A stretch of 64,000 nucleotides of DNA from RH-AL1 sp965198485 (GCA_965198485.1 CBDAPQ010000005.1:3286001-3350000); one strand, 5' to 3'. Shown: positions 25,270 to 34,445, counted from the stretch's first letter. The notes: generated by a model from the letters alone, not told the origin. A program made the numbers and translations.

Positions 25270-25869
25270 TCAGCGGCCCGCGCCGGACGCGACGCTCCTC
25301 GTACCGGCGAAGACGCGGTAGAAGAAGCCGCCCGCGGCGCCGGCGAGGATATCGACGGCGAAGCCGTGCGCCGGCGCCTGCCCCAGGACCAGCATGAGCG
25401 CCGCGGCGAACGCCGCCGCCGCCGCTGCGCCGCCGAGCGCGTAAGCCATTTGCCCGGTCTGGCCGGTGCGCTTGAGCACGCCATGCGCCAGCAGCAGGCT
25501 CGTCGCGGCGGAGCGACCGCCGCCGAGTACGGCGAGAAGGATCAACGCCGGCGCCAGCAGCCGCACCTGGGGCTGGTCGGGCATCGCCTCGGTCAGGTCG
25601 CGCAGGGCGGCGATTTTCTGGGTCGCGTCGAGCCCGGCGAGGCCGCAGGCCACGACGATCCCGGCGAGGATCGCGGCGCGCAACGAGCGCGGAACCTCGA
25701 CCAGGCCGGCCGCCGGCGCGTCCGCCTCGGTCTCGACCCGCGCAGCGGCGAAGAAGGCGCGGTGCGGGTCGGGCTCAAGGGCGATGCGCGGCGGCGCAAG
25801 GCGTGCCGGCGCCGTGGTCGGCACAACGCGGTTGCGCTTGCCAAAAGGTCGGGAAGAGCGGCCCTGCAT
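25270..25869 (-). CDS. Hypothetical membrane protein, four predicted helices
   Basis: A 199-residue protein. After a basic N terminus (GRSSRPFGKRNR) and a Pro/Ala-rich stretch, four hydrophobic segments appear at about residues 63-81 (AILAGIVVACGLAGL), 101-118 (VRLLAPALILLAVLGGG), 143-163 (ALGGAAAAAAFAAALMLVLG) and 172-188 (VDILAGAAGGFFYRVF). I do not recognise the family. It is upstream of and probably co-transcribed with the damaged epimerase gene. Confidence 0.65.
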   Translation of the reverse strand: MQGRSSRPFGKRNRVVPTTAPARLAPPRIALEPDPHRAFFAAARVETEADAPAAGLVEVPRSLRAAILAGIVVACGLAGLDATQKIAALRDLTEAMPDQPQVRLLAPALILLAVLGGGRSAATSLLLAHGVLKRTGQTGQMAYALGGAAAAAAFAAALMLVLGQAPAHGFAVDILAGAAGGFFYRVFAGTRSVASGAGR

Positions 25870-25921
25870 GATCCCACTGTCCGCAGCACGCGTGAACGAT
25901 CCGTTGATGTGGCTTGCCCCA

Positions 25922-26845
25922 TCACGATGCCGGCGCGTAGACGCGCACCGCCAGCTTGCGCTGGGTGAAGACCGCCGGCGTGTGCGTCACCAGTTCGCCG
26001 TCGGCGTTCACCGGGCGCGGCTTGCGGGTGATCACCTCGAACGTGCCGGAGCGCGCCGTGCGCACCTCGCGCACCGCGCCGTGGGCACCGGAATGGAACC
26101 ACGGGATCATCAGAGCCATGCGCCAGACCTCGGCGAACTCCAGCGAGTAAAGATCGAGAAAACCGTCGTCGATGCGCGCCCTGGTGGCGACGACGTTGCC
26201 GCCGCCGTAGAAGCGGCCGTTGCCGATTGCGATCTGCATCGTGCGCACCATCGCCGTCTCGCGGCCCTCGCCCTCGCCGACGAGAATGGTGGCGTGGAAC
26301 GGCCGCGCCTCCAGCATCAGCTTGGCGGCGCTGATCGCGTAGCTGAGCCGGCCGAACCGGCGCTTGCGCTCCGTGGTGATGGCCTTGGCGAGATCGGCGG
26401 CGAGCCCGACGCTGGCCACGTTGAAGAACAGGTGTCCGTTGACGTCGCCGGCATCGATCCTCTGGGTGTGCCCTTCGCAGATCACGCGCGCCGCGGCGGC
26501 TAGATCGGTCGGGATGCCGACGGAGCGGGCGAAATCATTGGCGGTGCCGAGCGGCAGCACGCCGAGCGGCAGCCCGGTGTCGACGAGGGCCCGCGCGGCG
26601 GCGTTGATCGTGCCGTCGCCACCGCCGACGACGACGCAATCCACCGCCGCGCGATGGGCCAGGATGCAGGGGCCGATGTCGGCTCCGACGGTGCAGCCCG
26701 CCTCGACGAGCGCGATGCCGGCGCCGCGGAACACCGCAGCCGCCTCGCCGATGCCGTCGCTCCCGCGTCGGCTCTTCGGGTTGACGACCCACAGCGCGCG
26801 ACGTGCTGGCGGACGATCGGCTTGGGTGCGCTTGCCCTGCTCCAT
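25922..26845 (-). CDS. Diacylglycerol kinase family lipid kinase (YegS-like)
   Basis: A 307-residue lipid kinase predicted to phosphorylate diacylglycerol or a related lipid at the membrane. Motifs are ALWVVNPKSRRGSDGIGEA, CVVVGGGDGTINAAARALVD (nucleotide-binding GGDGT) and GVLPLGTANDFARSVGIP, then GNGRFYGGGNVVA and NADGEL near the C terminus. The ATG at 26845 is next to GGAGGT with almost no spacing, so the true start may be different; an upstream in-frame stretch to 27001 does not look coding. It lies on the same strand as the membrane/epimerase pair but with a 52-nt gap. Confidence 0.9.
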   Translation of the reverse strand: MEQGKRTQADRPPARRALWVVNPKSRRGSDGIGEAAAVFRGAGIALVEAGCTVGADIGPCILAHRAAVDCVVVGGGDGTINAAARALVDTGLPLGVLPLGTANDFARSVGIPTDLAAAARVICEGHTQRIDAGDVNGHLFFNVASVGLAADLAKAITTERKRRFGRLSYAISAAKLMLEARPFHATILVGEGEGRETAMVRTMQIAIGNGRFYGGGNVVATRARIDDGFLDLYSLEFAEVWRMALMIPWFHSGAHGAVREVRTARSGTFEVITRKPRPVNADGELVTHTPAVFTQRKLAVRVYAPAS

Positions 26846-27062
26846 ACCTCCGCCAAGTCGTGCGAAGCGGGCGTTTTCCAAATCTATTCTTTGATCAAGT
26901 AGCCGCGCCGAGGCATGGACCGCCGGCGCCCATTGCAGGGAGATGCTCGACACGCGCGCGACCGCAACGTTCTTCTCGCGGTACGTGCCCCCGTTCGACA
27001 CGTCCGGGCACGCCTACGACCCGGCGTCGCCTCGCCGCGACGCACCTCTCGCGGCATGCGGA

Positions 27063-28064
27063 TCAGGGGTCGACCTGCGCGGACACGCGCCTTCTCGCAT
27101 CGGCCAGGAGGGCGGCAAGCGTGTCGTCGAAAGGGATCGCGCGAGCCCAACCGGTAGCGGCGACGAGGCGATCAGCGCATCCGGCGGCGTAGGGGATGTC
27201 GGACGGCCGCAGCCGGGCGGGATCGATCCTCACCGCGAAGTCGACTTCGGACAGCTGGCGCAGCTTCTCCAAGAGTTCATGCATCGGCCTCGCCGTGCCG
27301 CTGGCAATGTTGCAGGTGAAACGGGTCGGCAGCCGCGGCGCCGCCGCGAGCAACGCCACGTAGGCGACCGCGACATCGCGCACGTCGAGGAAATCACGCT
27401 GGGCGTCGAGGTTGCCGACCTGCAGCGTCGGAGGCTGCAGCCCCGCCTCGATCCGGGAAATCTGTCCGGCGAACGAAGGTAACACGAAGTCCTCGCGCTG
27501 CCCCGGCCCGGTGTGATTGAACGGCCGCGCCACGATCAGCCTGGCGGACGTCGGTAGAACGGCGGCCAGCACCTGCTCCGCCAACAGCTTGGAGCGGGCG
27601 TAGGCATTGAGTGGCAGCGGAACGACATCCTCTACGACCGGCGCGGCGCCGAAGGCGCGGCCATAGACTTCGGACGAGGAGGCGAACAGCAGGGTCGCCC
27701 GGGGCACCCGGCGCGCTATCGCGAGGGCGAGGTTCAGGGTCCCGCCGAGGTTGACGGCCCAGGTATCGGTCTCCGCGCCCGTCAAAGCCGCGGTGATCGA
27801 GGCTTGTGCGGCGAGGTGCACGATCGCGTCAGGCTGTTCGCGCGCGAGCACCTCGTCCACGGCGACTGCATCGGTGAGATCGAGAGCGACGTCGACTTCG
27901 CCACCGCAAACCAAACCCGTTCCAATCACGGTCACCGCCGGATCGCCTATGGCCAACGCCGCGCGTAGATAACCGCCGACGAAGCCACGGGCACCGGTCA
28001 CCAGGATCCGCGAGGGCAGAGTCACCCTCGGCCCGGTCGCGGGACGCAACGTTTCGGTGGGCAA
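27063..28064 (-). CDS. rmd: GDP-6-deoxy-D-lyxo-4-hexulose reductase-like SDR
   Basis: A 333-residue extended short-chain dehydrogenase. It has the Rossmann loop ILVTGARGFVGGYLRAAL, the strand LLFASSSEVYG and the catalytic YARSK. The segments ARPFNHTGPGQREDFVLPSF and VGNLDAQRDFLDVRDVAVAY are typical of Rmd, which reduces GDP-4-keto-6-deoxymannose to GDP-D-rhamnose. It starts 13 nt after gmd, which supplies its substrate. The start is a TTG at 28064; a GTG at 28025, closer to the Rossmann strand, is the alternative. GDP-fucose or GDP-talose-type epimerase/reductase activity is less likely from these motifs. Confidence 0.8.
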   Translation of the reverse strand: MPTETLRPATGPRVTLPSRILVTGARGFVGGYLRAALAIGDPAVTVIGTGLVCGGEVDVALDLTDAVAVDEVLAREQPDAIVHLAAQASITAALTGAETDTWAVNLGGTLNLALAIARRVPRATLLFASSSEVYGRAFGAAPVVEDVVPLPLNAYARSKLLAEQVLAAVLPTSARLIVARPFNHTGPGQREDFVLPSFAGQISRIEAGLQPPTLQVGNLDAQRDFLDVRDVAVAYVALLAAAPRLPTRFTCNIASGTARPMHELLEKLRQLSEVDFAVRIDPARLRPSDIPYAAGCADRLVAATGWARAIPFDDTLAALLADARRRVSAQVDP

Positions 28065-28077
28065 GAACCAAGCTCGC

Positions 28078-29058
28078 TCACGCGTCCCCGCGCAGCCGCT
28101 TCAAGTCGGCGTCGACCATTTCCACGATCATCGTTTTGAGGTCGATCTCCGGCTCCCAGCCGAGCTTGGCCTTGGCCTTGGCAGGATTGCCGAGCAGCAC
28201 TTCCACCTCCGCCGGCCGGTACAGCGCCGGATCGATCACCAGATGGGCCTCCATGTCCAGGCCGACGTGCGAGAAAGCGATCTCGCACATGTCGCGAACG
28301 GTCGTCGTCACGCCGGTCGCCACCACGTAGTCGTCGGCCACCTCCTGCTGCAGCATCAGCCACATGGCCCTGACGTAGTCGGCCGCGTGGCCCCAGTCGC
28401 GCTTCGCCTCGATGTTGCCCAGCCGCAGCTCGCGCGCCTGGTTCAGCTTGATGCGTGCCACGCCGTCGGTGACCTTGCGGGTGACGAACTCCAGGCCACG
28501 CAGCGGGCTCTCGTGGTTGAAGAGAATGCCCGAGGAAGCGTGCAAGCCGAAGCTCTCGCGGTAGTTCACGGTGATCCAGTGCCCGTAAAGCTTGGCGACC
28601 GCGTAGGGCGAGCGCGGGTAAAAAGGCGTCTCCTCCGACTGCATCGGCTCCTGGATCAGACCATACATCTCCGAGGACGAGGCCTGGTAGAAGCGCGCCT
28701 TGGGGCAATTCAGGCGAAGCGCCTCCAACACGTTGGTCACGCCGACCGCCGTCACTTGCGCCGTCAGGATGGGCTGCTGCCAGGACGTGGTGACGAAAGA
28801 CTGCGCCGCCAGGTTATAAACCTCGTCAGGCTGCACTTCGAGCACGATGCGCAGGATCGAGGAGAGGTCGAGCAAGTCGCCGTCGAGCAATTTGACCCGG
28901 CTGAGAACGCCCAGCCAGCGCAGCCGATGCTCGGCGACCCCAGAGTGCGACGAGCGCCGCACGATGCCGGTTACCTCGTAGCCCTTCTCCAGAAGAAGCC
29001 TGGCGAGGTAGGCGCCATCCTGCCCGGAAATCCCGGTGATAAGTGCTCGCTTCGTCAT
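28078..29058 (-). CDS. gmd: GDP-mannose 4,6-dehydratase
   Basis: A 326-residue NADP-dependent enzyme making GDP-4-keto-6-deoxy-D-mannose. It starts MTKRALITGISGQDGAYLAR and shows GIVRRSSHSGVAEHRLRWLG, YQASSSEMYG, the catalytic YAVAKLYGHWITVNYRESFG and SGILFNHESPLRGLEFVTRK, all diagnostic of Gmd. The ATG at 29058 begins directly at the Rossmann strand. With rmd downstream it forms a two-gene operon for a GDP-deoxyhexose, probably for LPS or exopolysaccharide; no glycosyltransferases lie beside it. Confidence 0.95.
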   Translation of the reverse strand: MTKRALITGISGQDGAYLARLLLEKGYEVTGIVRRSSHSGVAEHRLRWLGVLSRVKLLDGDLLDLSSILRIVLEVQPDEVYNLAAQSFVTTSWQQPILTAQVTAVGVTNVLEALRLNCPKARFYQASSSEMYGLIQEPMQSEETPFYPRSPYAVAKLYGHWITVNYRESFGLHASSGILFNHESPLRGLEFVTRKVTDGVARIKLNQARELRLGNIEAKRDWGHAADYVRAMWLMLQQEVADDYVVATGVTTTVRDMCEIAFSHVGLDMEAHLVIDPALYRPAEVEVLLGNPAKAKAKLGWEPEIDLKTMIVEMVDADLKRLRGDA

Positions 29059-29305
29059 GGGCCTCTGTCGCGTGTCGTGAGCTGGGAGCGCTAACACCGA
29101 CGGGCCAGCGCCTCAAGCACTGCGACAACTGATGGGGCGGATAACTATCCTGGAGCGGGCAGCGGCGTCGCGCAGCTGCACGGCGGAGAAGGCCAGCACG
29201 TCGATCGGGCGTGAGAACATCGGCGGGAAGCAAAAGGTCGCTATCATAAGCGCCGAAGCGGGAGGCTGTAAGTTGTCCTCGTCCACCGGAAACAAGGAGA
29301 CCTGA

Positions 29306-30031
29306 ATGGTCGCGCAAGACACCCACCTCGTCATCGGGTCGCTCCTGTTCGAGGGCATCGACCAGATCGACCTTACCGGTCCTTTCGAGGTGCTCTCGCG
29401 GATCCCGAACTCGAGCTACGCGATTTACGGCGTCACGGACGAGACGGTGCGCGACATCCGTGGCCTGCGACTGACGCCGGACGCGACGATCGCCGACGCG
29501 CCCCCGCTCGACGTGCTCCACGTGCCCGGCGGCTTCGGAGTGGAAGCATTGATGGAAAACGAGGCCGTGCTCAGCTGGCTCCGCCGCCAGGCCGCTGGCG
29601 CGCGCGTGTTCTCCGTCTGCACGGGAGCGCTGCTGTTGGGAGCCGCCGGCCTGCTCCGGGGCCGTCGCACCACCACTCACTGGGCTTCCTTCCACCTGCT
29701 GCCGTGGTTCGGCGCGACGCCGGTCGACGAGCGCGTCGTCATGGACGGGGATTGGGTGTTCGCCGCCGGCGTGACGTCGGGCATTGACGGCGCGCTGCGC
29801 CTCGCCGCCGAGCTGCGCGGCGAGGACGCCGCCAAGGCGATCCAGCTGCACATGGTCTACGCACCGGAGCCGCCGTTCGACAGCGGTACGCCGGCCACCG
29901 CCCCGGCCGCCGTGCTCGCGGAGGCGCGGCGCTCCTACGCCGACGTTACCGCCCGGCGCGAGGCGGTGACCCGCCGCATCGCCGCCGGCCTCGGCATCGC
30001 GCCGCCGCGGGAGGCTGATCCGCCCGAATAG
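29306..30031 (+). CDS. DJ-1/PfpI family protein, isonitrile hydratase-like
   Basis: A 241-residue GATase1-like protein. FDxxxxLDLTGPFEVL is seen as FEGIDQIDLTGPFEVLSRIP, and the nucleophile elbow is VFSVCTGALLLGAAGLLRGR with the active Cys, followed by TTTHWASFHLLPWFGA and DGDWVFAAGVTSGIDGALRL. This fits isonitrile hydratase (InhA) and its ThiJ/PfpI relatives more closely than chaperone DJ-1. No HTH domain follows, so it is not a GATase1-AraC regulator. It ends convergently with the LysR gene, 3 nt apart. Confidence 0.82.
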   Translation: MVAQDTHLVIGSLLFEGIDQIDLTGPFEVLSRIPNSSYAIYGVTDETVRDIRGLRLTPDATIADAPPLDVLHVPGGFGVEALMENEAVLSWLRRQAAGARVFSVCTGALLLGAAGLLRGRRTTTHWASFHLLPWFGATPVDERVVMDGDWVFAAGVTSGIDGALRLAAELRGEDAAKAIQLHMVYAPEPPFDSGTPATAPAAVLAEARRSYADVTARREAVTRRIAAGLGIAPPREADPPE

Positions 30032-30034
30032 GCG

Positions 30035-31018
30035 TCACGCCGACGTCTCGCCGAGCCGATCGTCACCCATGCCAAGGGTGGCGGGATCTGCACGCCTCTC
30101 GCTACCCCCTTGGGTGAGCGGGTCCGGCACCGCCGGCCTGCCGGCGCCGACCGCATCGAGCAGAGCGGCGGCGGCGGCGCTCAGGTGACGTCCCTGGTGG
30201 AAGATCGCCCTGAACCGACGCGCCGGCAGGTCGAAGGCGACCTGATGCAGCAGCTGCGCCTCGAGGCTGCCGACCGCGGCCGAGGCCGAGATCGCCGTGG
30301 CGCCCATGCCGGCCTCGACCGCGGCGCGCACCGCCTCGTTGCTCGGCAGCTCCAGCGAGATCCTCAGATCCTGCAGCACCACGCCGAGCCTGCGGAGCGC
30401 GCTCTCGAAGGCCGAGCGCGTGCCCGAGCCCGGCTCCCGCAGCACCCAGTCGGTTTTCAGGATATCGTCGGGCACGATGCCGAAGCGTCCGGCCCAGGGA
30501 TGGTCGGGCCCGACCACGACGATGAGCTGATCGCGGGCGAGCTCGACGCCGACCAGGGCCGGCTCCTCGATCTCGCCCTCGATGAAGCCGAGATCGACGA
30601 GGCCGTCGCGGACCGCGTGGGCGACCTGCGCGGTGTTGCCGATCGTCATTCGCACGCCGATCGAGGGATGGGCGCGCCTGTAGTCCACGAGGCGGCGCGG
30701 CAGCCAGTAGCTGGTGATGGTGTGGCTGGCCTGGAGGCTGAGCGAGCCGCGCTTGAGGCCGGCGAGCTCGGCGAGAACGAGTTCCGCCGAGACCGCCCGC
30801 GCGAGCACGGCCTTGGCCTCGCCGAGGAACAGGCGGCCGGCCTGGGTCAACTCGATGCCGCGGCCGACGCGGCTGAAGAGCTTGGCGCCGTGGCGACCCT
30901 CCAGCGCGCCGATCGCGGCGCTGACCGCCGATTGCGCTAGGTTCAGCGCTTCAACCGCCCGCGTGACGTGCTGGCGCTCGGCGACGGCGACGAAGACGCG
31001 GAGTTGTTCGAGGGTCAT
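30035..31018 (-). CDS. LysR family transcriptional regulator
   Basis: A 327-residue LTTR. The N-terminal winged HTH is clear: MTLEQLRVFVAVAERQHVTR, AVEALNLAQSAVSAAIGALE, LFSRVGRGIELTQAGRLFL. The effector domain begins about residue 90 and contains DLGFIEGEIEEPALVGVEL. The C-terminal 40 residues are Arg/Gly/Asp-rich and outside the domain. It is divergent from the ethylene-receptor-like kinase (190 nt apart) and convergent with the DJ-1 gene; LysR regulators often act on divergent neighbours, but no binding site is evident by eye. Confidence 0.93.
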   Translation of the reverse strand: MTLEQLRVFVAVAERQHVTRAVEALNLAQSAVSAAIGALEGRHGAKLFSRVGRGIELTQAGRLFLGEAKAVLARAVSAELVLAELAGLKRGSLSLQASHTITSYWLPRRLVDYRRAHPSIGVRMTIGNTAQVAHAVRDGLVDLGFIEGEIEEPALVGVELARDQLIVVVGPDHPWAGRFGIVPDDILKTDWVLREPGSGTRSAFESALRRLGVVLQDLRISLELPSNEAVRAAVEAGMGATAISASAAVGSLEAQLLHQVAFDLPARRFRAIFHQGRHLSAAAAALLDAVGAGRPAVPDPLTQGGSERRADPATLGMGDDRLGETSA

Positions 31019-31208
31019 GGCATCCGCACTGTCGTTATGCTCGAGTGTCGCCCTGGTTCATGCGTGCGGGCAAGTCGAACAAAGAGGTCGCGAGCGACCT
31101 GTCACTCGGCCAGACTAGGCTGAGGCGCTCGAGGTGCCCGACCGCGCCGGCGCGGCATCGGCCTGCCCGGCCTGATCGGCAGGAGGGTCCAACGGGCCCA
31201 AGGGAGGC

Positions 31209-34025
31209 ATGATGGACAAGGTTTTCTCCTGGCTCTTCTCCGGTCGGGGCCTGACGCCGCACGGGATCTGTCTCTCGTGGCGCCCCGAGCTGATCTGGCT
31301 GAACGTCGGCTCCGATGCGATCATCGCGCTCTGCTACTTCTCGATTCCCGTCGCCCTCGCCGCTTTCGCGGTGAGGCGGCGCGACATCGCCTTCCGCTGG
31401 GTGTTCTGGTGCTTCGCCGCATTCATCACCGCGTGCGGCGCCACGCACCTCATGTCGATCTGGACCTTGTGGATCCCGGACTACGACGCCGAGGCGGTGC
31501 TCAAGGGCGTGACGGCCGCCGCCTCGATCTGGACCGCGACCGCGCTCTGGGTGCTCTTTCCGGCCGCCTTGCAGGCGCCGTCGGCGGCGCAGCTGCTGCA
31601 AGCCAACCTCGATCTCTCGGCGCGGGTGCGCGAGCGCGACGAAGCGATGGCGGCCCTTGTCGAGCGCAACCGGCTCCTCGTCCTCGCCGAGGAGATGGCG
31701 CAGGCGGGCCACTGGCGCATCGAGCTGCCCGGCCACAGGCGCGTCTGGTCGGACGGCATACACCGGATCTTCGGCGTCGATCCGGCCGACGGACCGCCCG
31801 CCCTCCTCGACGCCGCGAACGGCTACCATCCCGAGGATCGCGACCGCGTCATAGCCGTGCTCGAGGATTCATTGCAAAATGGCGAGCCCTTCTCGCTCGA
31901 GACGAAAATACAGCGCCCATCCGGCGAAGAGCGGATCATCGTGGTCCGAGGCGTCTGCGAGCGCGTCGCCGGACAGGCGCCGACATCGCTCTTCGGCGTG
32001 TCGCTGGACGTGACGGACGCGAAGCGGTCCGAAGAGGCGTTGCGCCTGCGCGAGCGGCAGCTTCGCGCCGTGCTCGACAACATGCCGGCCCTGATCGGCT
32101 GCTGGGACCGCGACCTGCGCAATGTTTTGGCCAATCGCACCTATTCAGCCTGGTACGCGATCGACCATCTCGCTCTCGAGAGCCGCGACCTTCGCGACGT
32201 GATCGGCGAGGCCGCCTTCGCGCTGAACCGCCCCTACATCGAGGGTGCTCTGCGGGGCGAGCCGCAGCGCTTCGAGCGGCGCATCCCGCGTCCGGACGGG
32301 GGCGAGCGCCACACGCTGGCTGCCTACGTGCCCGACGTGCGCGAGGACGGGCGCGTCGAGGGGTTCTTCGCGCTCGTTACCGACATCACCGACCTGAAGC
32401 TCGCCGAGGCGCGCCTGCGCGACAGCGAAGCCTTCCTTGATCGCGTCGGCCGGGTGGCGAAAACCGGAGGGTGGGAGGTCGACCTCCGCACGGGCGAGGT
32501 GCGTTGGAGCGAGCACACGCGCCGGATCCACGAAGTGGAGGATGATTTCGTTCCGACCTTCGACAGCGCGGCGGCGTTCTACGAAGGCGAGGCGCGCGAG
32601 ACGATGCGTGTGGCCTACGCCTGTTCGCTGGAGGAGGGAACACCCTACGACCTCGAGTTGCCGCTCCGCACCGCGAAAGGGCGCTCGATATGGGTTCGCG
32701 CCTCGGGCGAGACGGAGTTCGTCGACGGGCGCGCGGTGCGGGTCTTCGGCGCGCTTCGCGACGTCACCGAGCGCAAGGTCGCGGAGGCCGAGAAGGAGGC
32801 GACGCGGCTGATCGTCGAGGAGGCGCGGGCCGCAGCCGAGAAGGCGCGCGCCGAGGCTGAGGCGGCGAGCCTCGCCAAGAGCGAGTTCCTCGCCACGATG
32901 AGTCACGAGATCCGGACGCCGCTGAACGCGGTGATCGGCTATTCCGATCGCATCCTCGAAAGCGAGGGCCTCGCCGACCTCGACAGGCGCAGCGCCGAGA
33001 TCGTGAAATCCTCCGGTGAGGCACTGCTCACCATCGTCAACGATGTCCTCGACTTCTCCCGCATCGAAGCCGGGAAACTGGAGCTGAGGCCGGTCCCGTT
33101 CGAGCTCGAGAGGCTGATCGAGGATGCGATGGCCATGGTCGCGGACGCGGCGCAACGCAAGCGGCTCGACCTGCGGCGCGAGCGACGCTCGCCGCTGCCC
33201 GACTTCGTCCTGGGAGACGCGGACCGCCTGCGCCAGGTGCTGCTCAACCTGCTGAACAATGCGGTCAAGTTCACGCAAGAGGGCTCGATCGTGCTGACCT
33301 GCGAACCGACCGCCGATGGAGGCTCGGTGCGCTTCGAGGTCGAGGATCAGGGCATCGGCATCGCGCCCGACCGAACCGACCTGCTGTTCCAGCGCTTCAC
33401 TCAGGTCGACGGCACGATCTCGCGCCGGTTCGGAGGCTCCGGGCTCGGCCTGGCGATCAGCAAGGCGCTGGTGACGCTCATGGCCGGTGACATCGGGGTG
33501 ACGAGCGTCGAGGGTGAAGGTTCGACGTTCTGGTTCGAGGTGCCGCTGCCCACGGCGCAGCGGCAGCGCGACGAGGCGCGATCGCCGGCGATCGCCTCGA
33601 CGCATGCCGGTCGCATCCTCGTGGTGGAAGACGTGGCGATCAACCGCGAGCTGGCGCGCGCCGTCGTCTCGTCTGGCGGCTTCGAGGTCGATGTCGCGAG
33701 CGACGGCGAGGAGGCCGTCAGTCTGGCCGGCTCGCGCGACTACGACCTGATCCTGATGGACGTGCAGATGCCCGGCATGGATGGCCTGACCGCCGCGCGG
33801 CGGATCGCCGAACACGAAGGCCCACGCGGGGCCGTGCCGATCCTGGGCATGACCGCCAACGTTCTGCCGGCTCAGGTCGCGGCGCTGCGCGCGGCCGGGA
33901 TGGTCGGCCATATCGGCAAGCCGTTCCGCAAGCCCGAGCTGCTTGCCGCCGTGGCGCAGGCCATGGCAGCGACTGCCGACCACCAGCCGGAACGTCGCCC
34001 CACGTCCGAAGTCTCTCTTGTATAG
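31209..34025 (+). CDS. Hybrid histidine kinase with ethylene-receptor-type sensor domain
   Basis: A 938-residue hybrid kinase. Residues about 25-115 form a three-helix membrane domain like plant ETR1: VGSDAIIALCYFSIP and FITACGATHLMSIWTLW. The copper/ethylene ligands Cys76 and His80 and the residues Asp36, Tyr43, Ile46 and Pro47 keep the exact spacing of ETR1 (each offset by 11). A coiled coil and three PAS units follow (about 155-275, 285-405, 405-525), then a coiled coil of Ala/Glu repeats, FLATMSHEIRTPLNAVIGYS with His566, an HATPase (NLLNNAVKFT, DQGIGI, GSGLGL) and a receiver with Asp851 in LILMDVQMPGMDG. The ATG at 31209 or the next one at 31212 follows GGGAGG. Confidence 0.92.
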   Translation: MMDKVFSWLFSGRGLTPHGICLSWRPELIWLNVGSDAIIALCYFSIPVALAAFAVRRRDIAFRWVFWCFAAFITACGATHLMSIWTLWIPDYDAEAVLKGVTAAASIWTATALWVLFPAALQAPSAAQLLQANLDLSARVRERDEAMAALVERNRLLVLAEEMAQAGHWRIELPGHRRVWSDGIHRIFGVDPADGPPALLDAANGYHPEDRDRVIAVLEDSLQNGEPFSLETKIQRPSGEERIIVVRGVCERVAGQAPTSLFGVSLDVTDAKRSEEALRLRERQLRAVLDNMPALIGCWDRDLRNVLANRTYSAWYAIDHLALESRDLRDVIGEAAFALNRPYIEGALRGEPQRFERRIPRPDGGERHTLAAYVPDVREDGRVEGFFALVTDITDLKLAEARLRDSEAFLDRVGRVAKTGGWEVDLRTGEVRWSEHTRRIHEVEDDFVPTFDSAAAFYEGEARETMRVAYACSLEEGTPYDLELPLRTAKGRSIWVRASGETEFVDGRAVRVFGALRDVTERKVAEAEKEATRLIVEEARAAAEKARAEAEAASLAKSEFLATMSHEIRTPLNAVIGYSDRILESEGLADLDRRSAEIVKSSGEALLTIVNDVLDFSRIEAGKLELRPVPFELERLIEDAMAMVADAAQRKRLDLRRERRSPLPDFVLGDADRLRQVLLNLLNNAVKFTQEGSIVLTCEPTADGGSVRFEVEDQGIGIAPDRTDLLFQRFTQVDGTISRRFGGSGLGLAISKALVTLMAGDIGVTSVEGEGSTFWFEVPLPTAQRQRDEARSPAIASTHAGRILVVEDVAINRELARAVVSSGGFEVDVASDGEEAVSLAGSRDYDLILMDVQMPGMDGLTAARRIAEHEGPRGAVPILGMTANVLPAQVAALRAAGMVGHIGKPFRKPELLAAVAQAMAATADHQPERRPTSEVSLV

Positions 34026-34038
34026 CGAGCGATGAAAA

Positions 34039-34445
34039 TCAGGTCGCATCCTGGCAAAGGAATGCACCGGCAAAAATCGCGCTTCGGGCGGCAGCGATAG
34101 CGCGCGTGACGGCCGAGAGCCGCGCCTCCGCCTCCGCTGCGAGGCGCTCCACCAGCTCGCCGGCCGGCGGCAGATCCTCGACGAGGCCGACGGCTTCTCC
34201 GACTGTCACGTCGGAGACGTCGTAGTCGCCGCTGCGATCGGCCGCCTCGACGCCTCGCGCCGATTGCCGGCCTCGGCGAACTCGGCCTCCAGAATCTCGC
34301 GGTCGCCGTAGCCGCCGATGAGATCAAGGCCGCCAGCGGCGCTCACCGCCGCGGCCAAGGCGCCGCCGGAAGCCGGGTCCATCGGCGCCAGCACGATGGG
34401 ATGCTTGATCTTGAAGCGATCGGTCGGTCGTGTTCGCCGTGCCAT
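34039..34445 (-). pseudogene. Nitronate monooxygenase remnant with internal deletion
   Basis: The N-terminal part, RFKIKHPIVLAPMDPASGGA and GGLDLIGGYGDREILEAEF, is the start of a 2-nitropropane dioxygenase-type flavin enzyme. Near 34250 the frame changes and the sequence resumes as DRSGDYDVSDVTVGEAVGLV and GELVERLAAEAEARLSAVTR, the usual C-terminal end of that family, to a TGA at 34039. About 200 central residues, including the FMN and catalytic His region, are missing. The remnant is 407 nt against roughly 1 kb for an intact gene. Confidence 0.78.
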
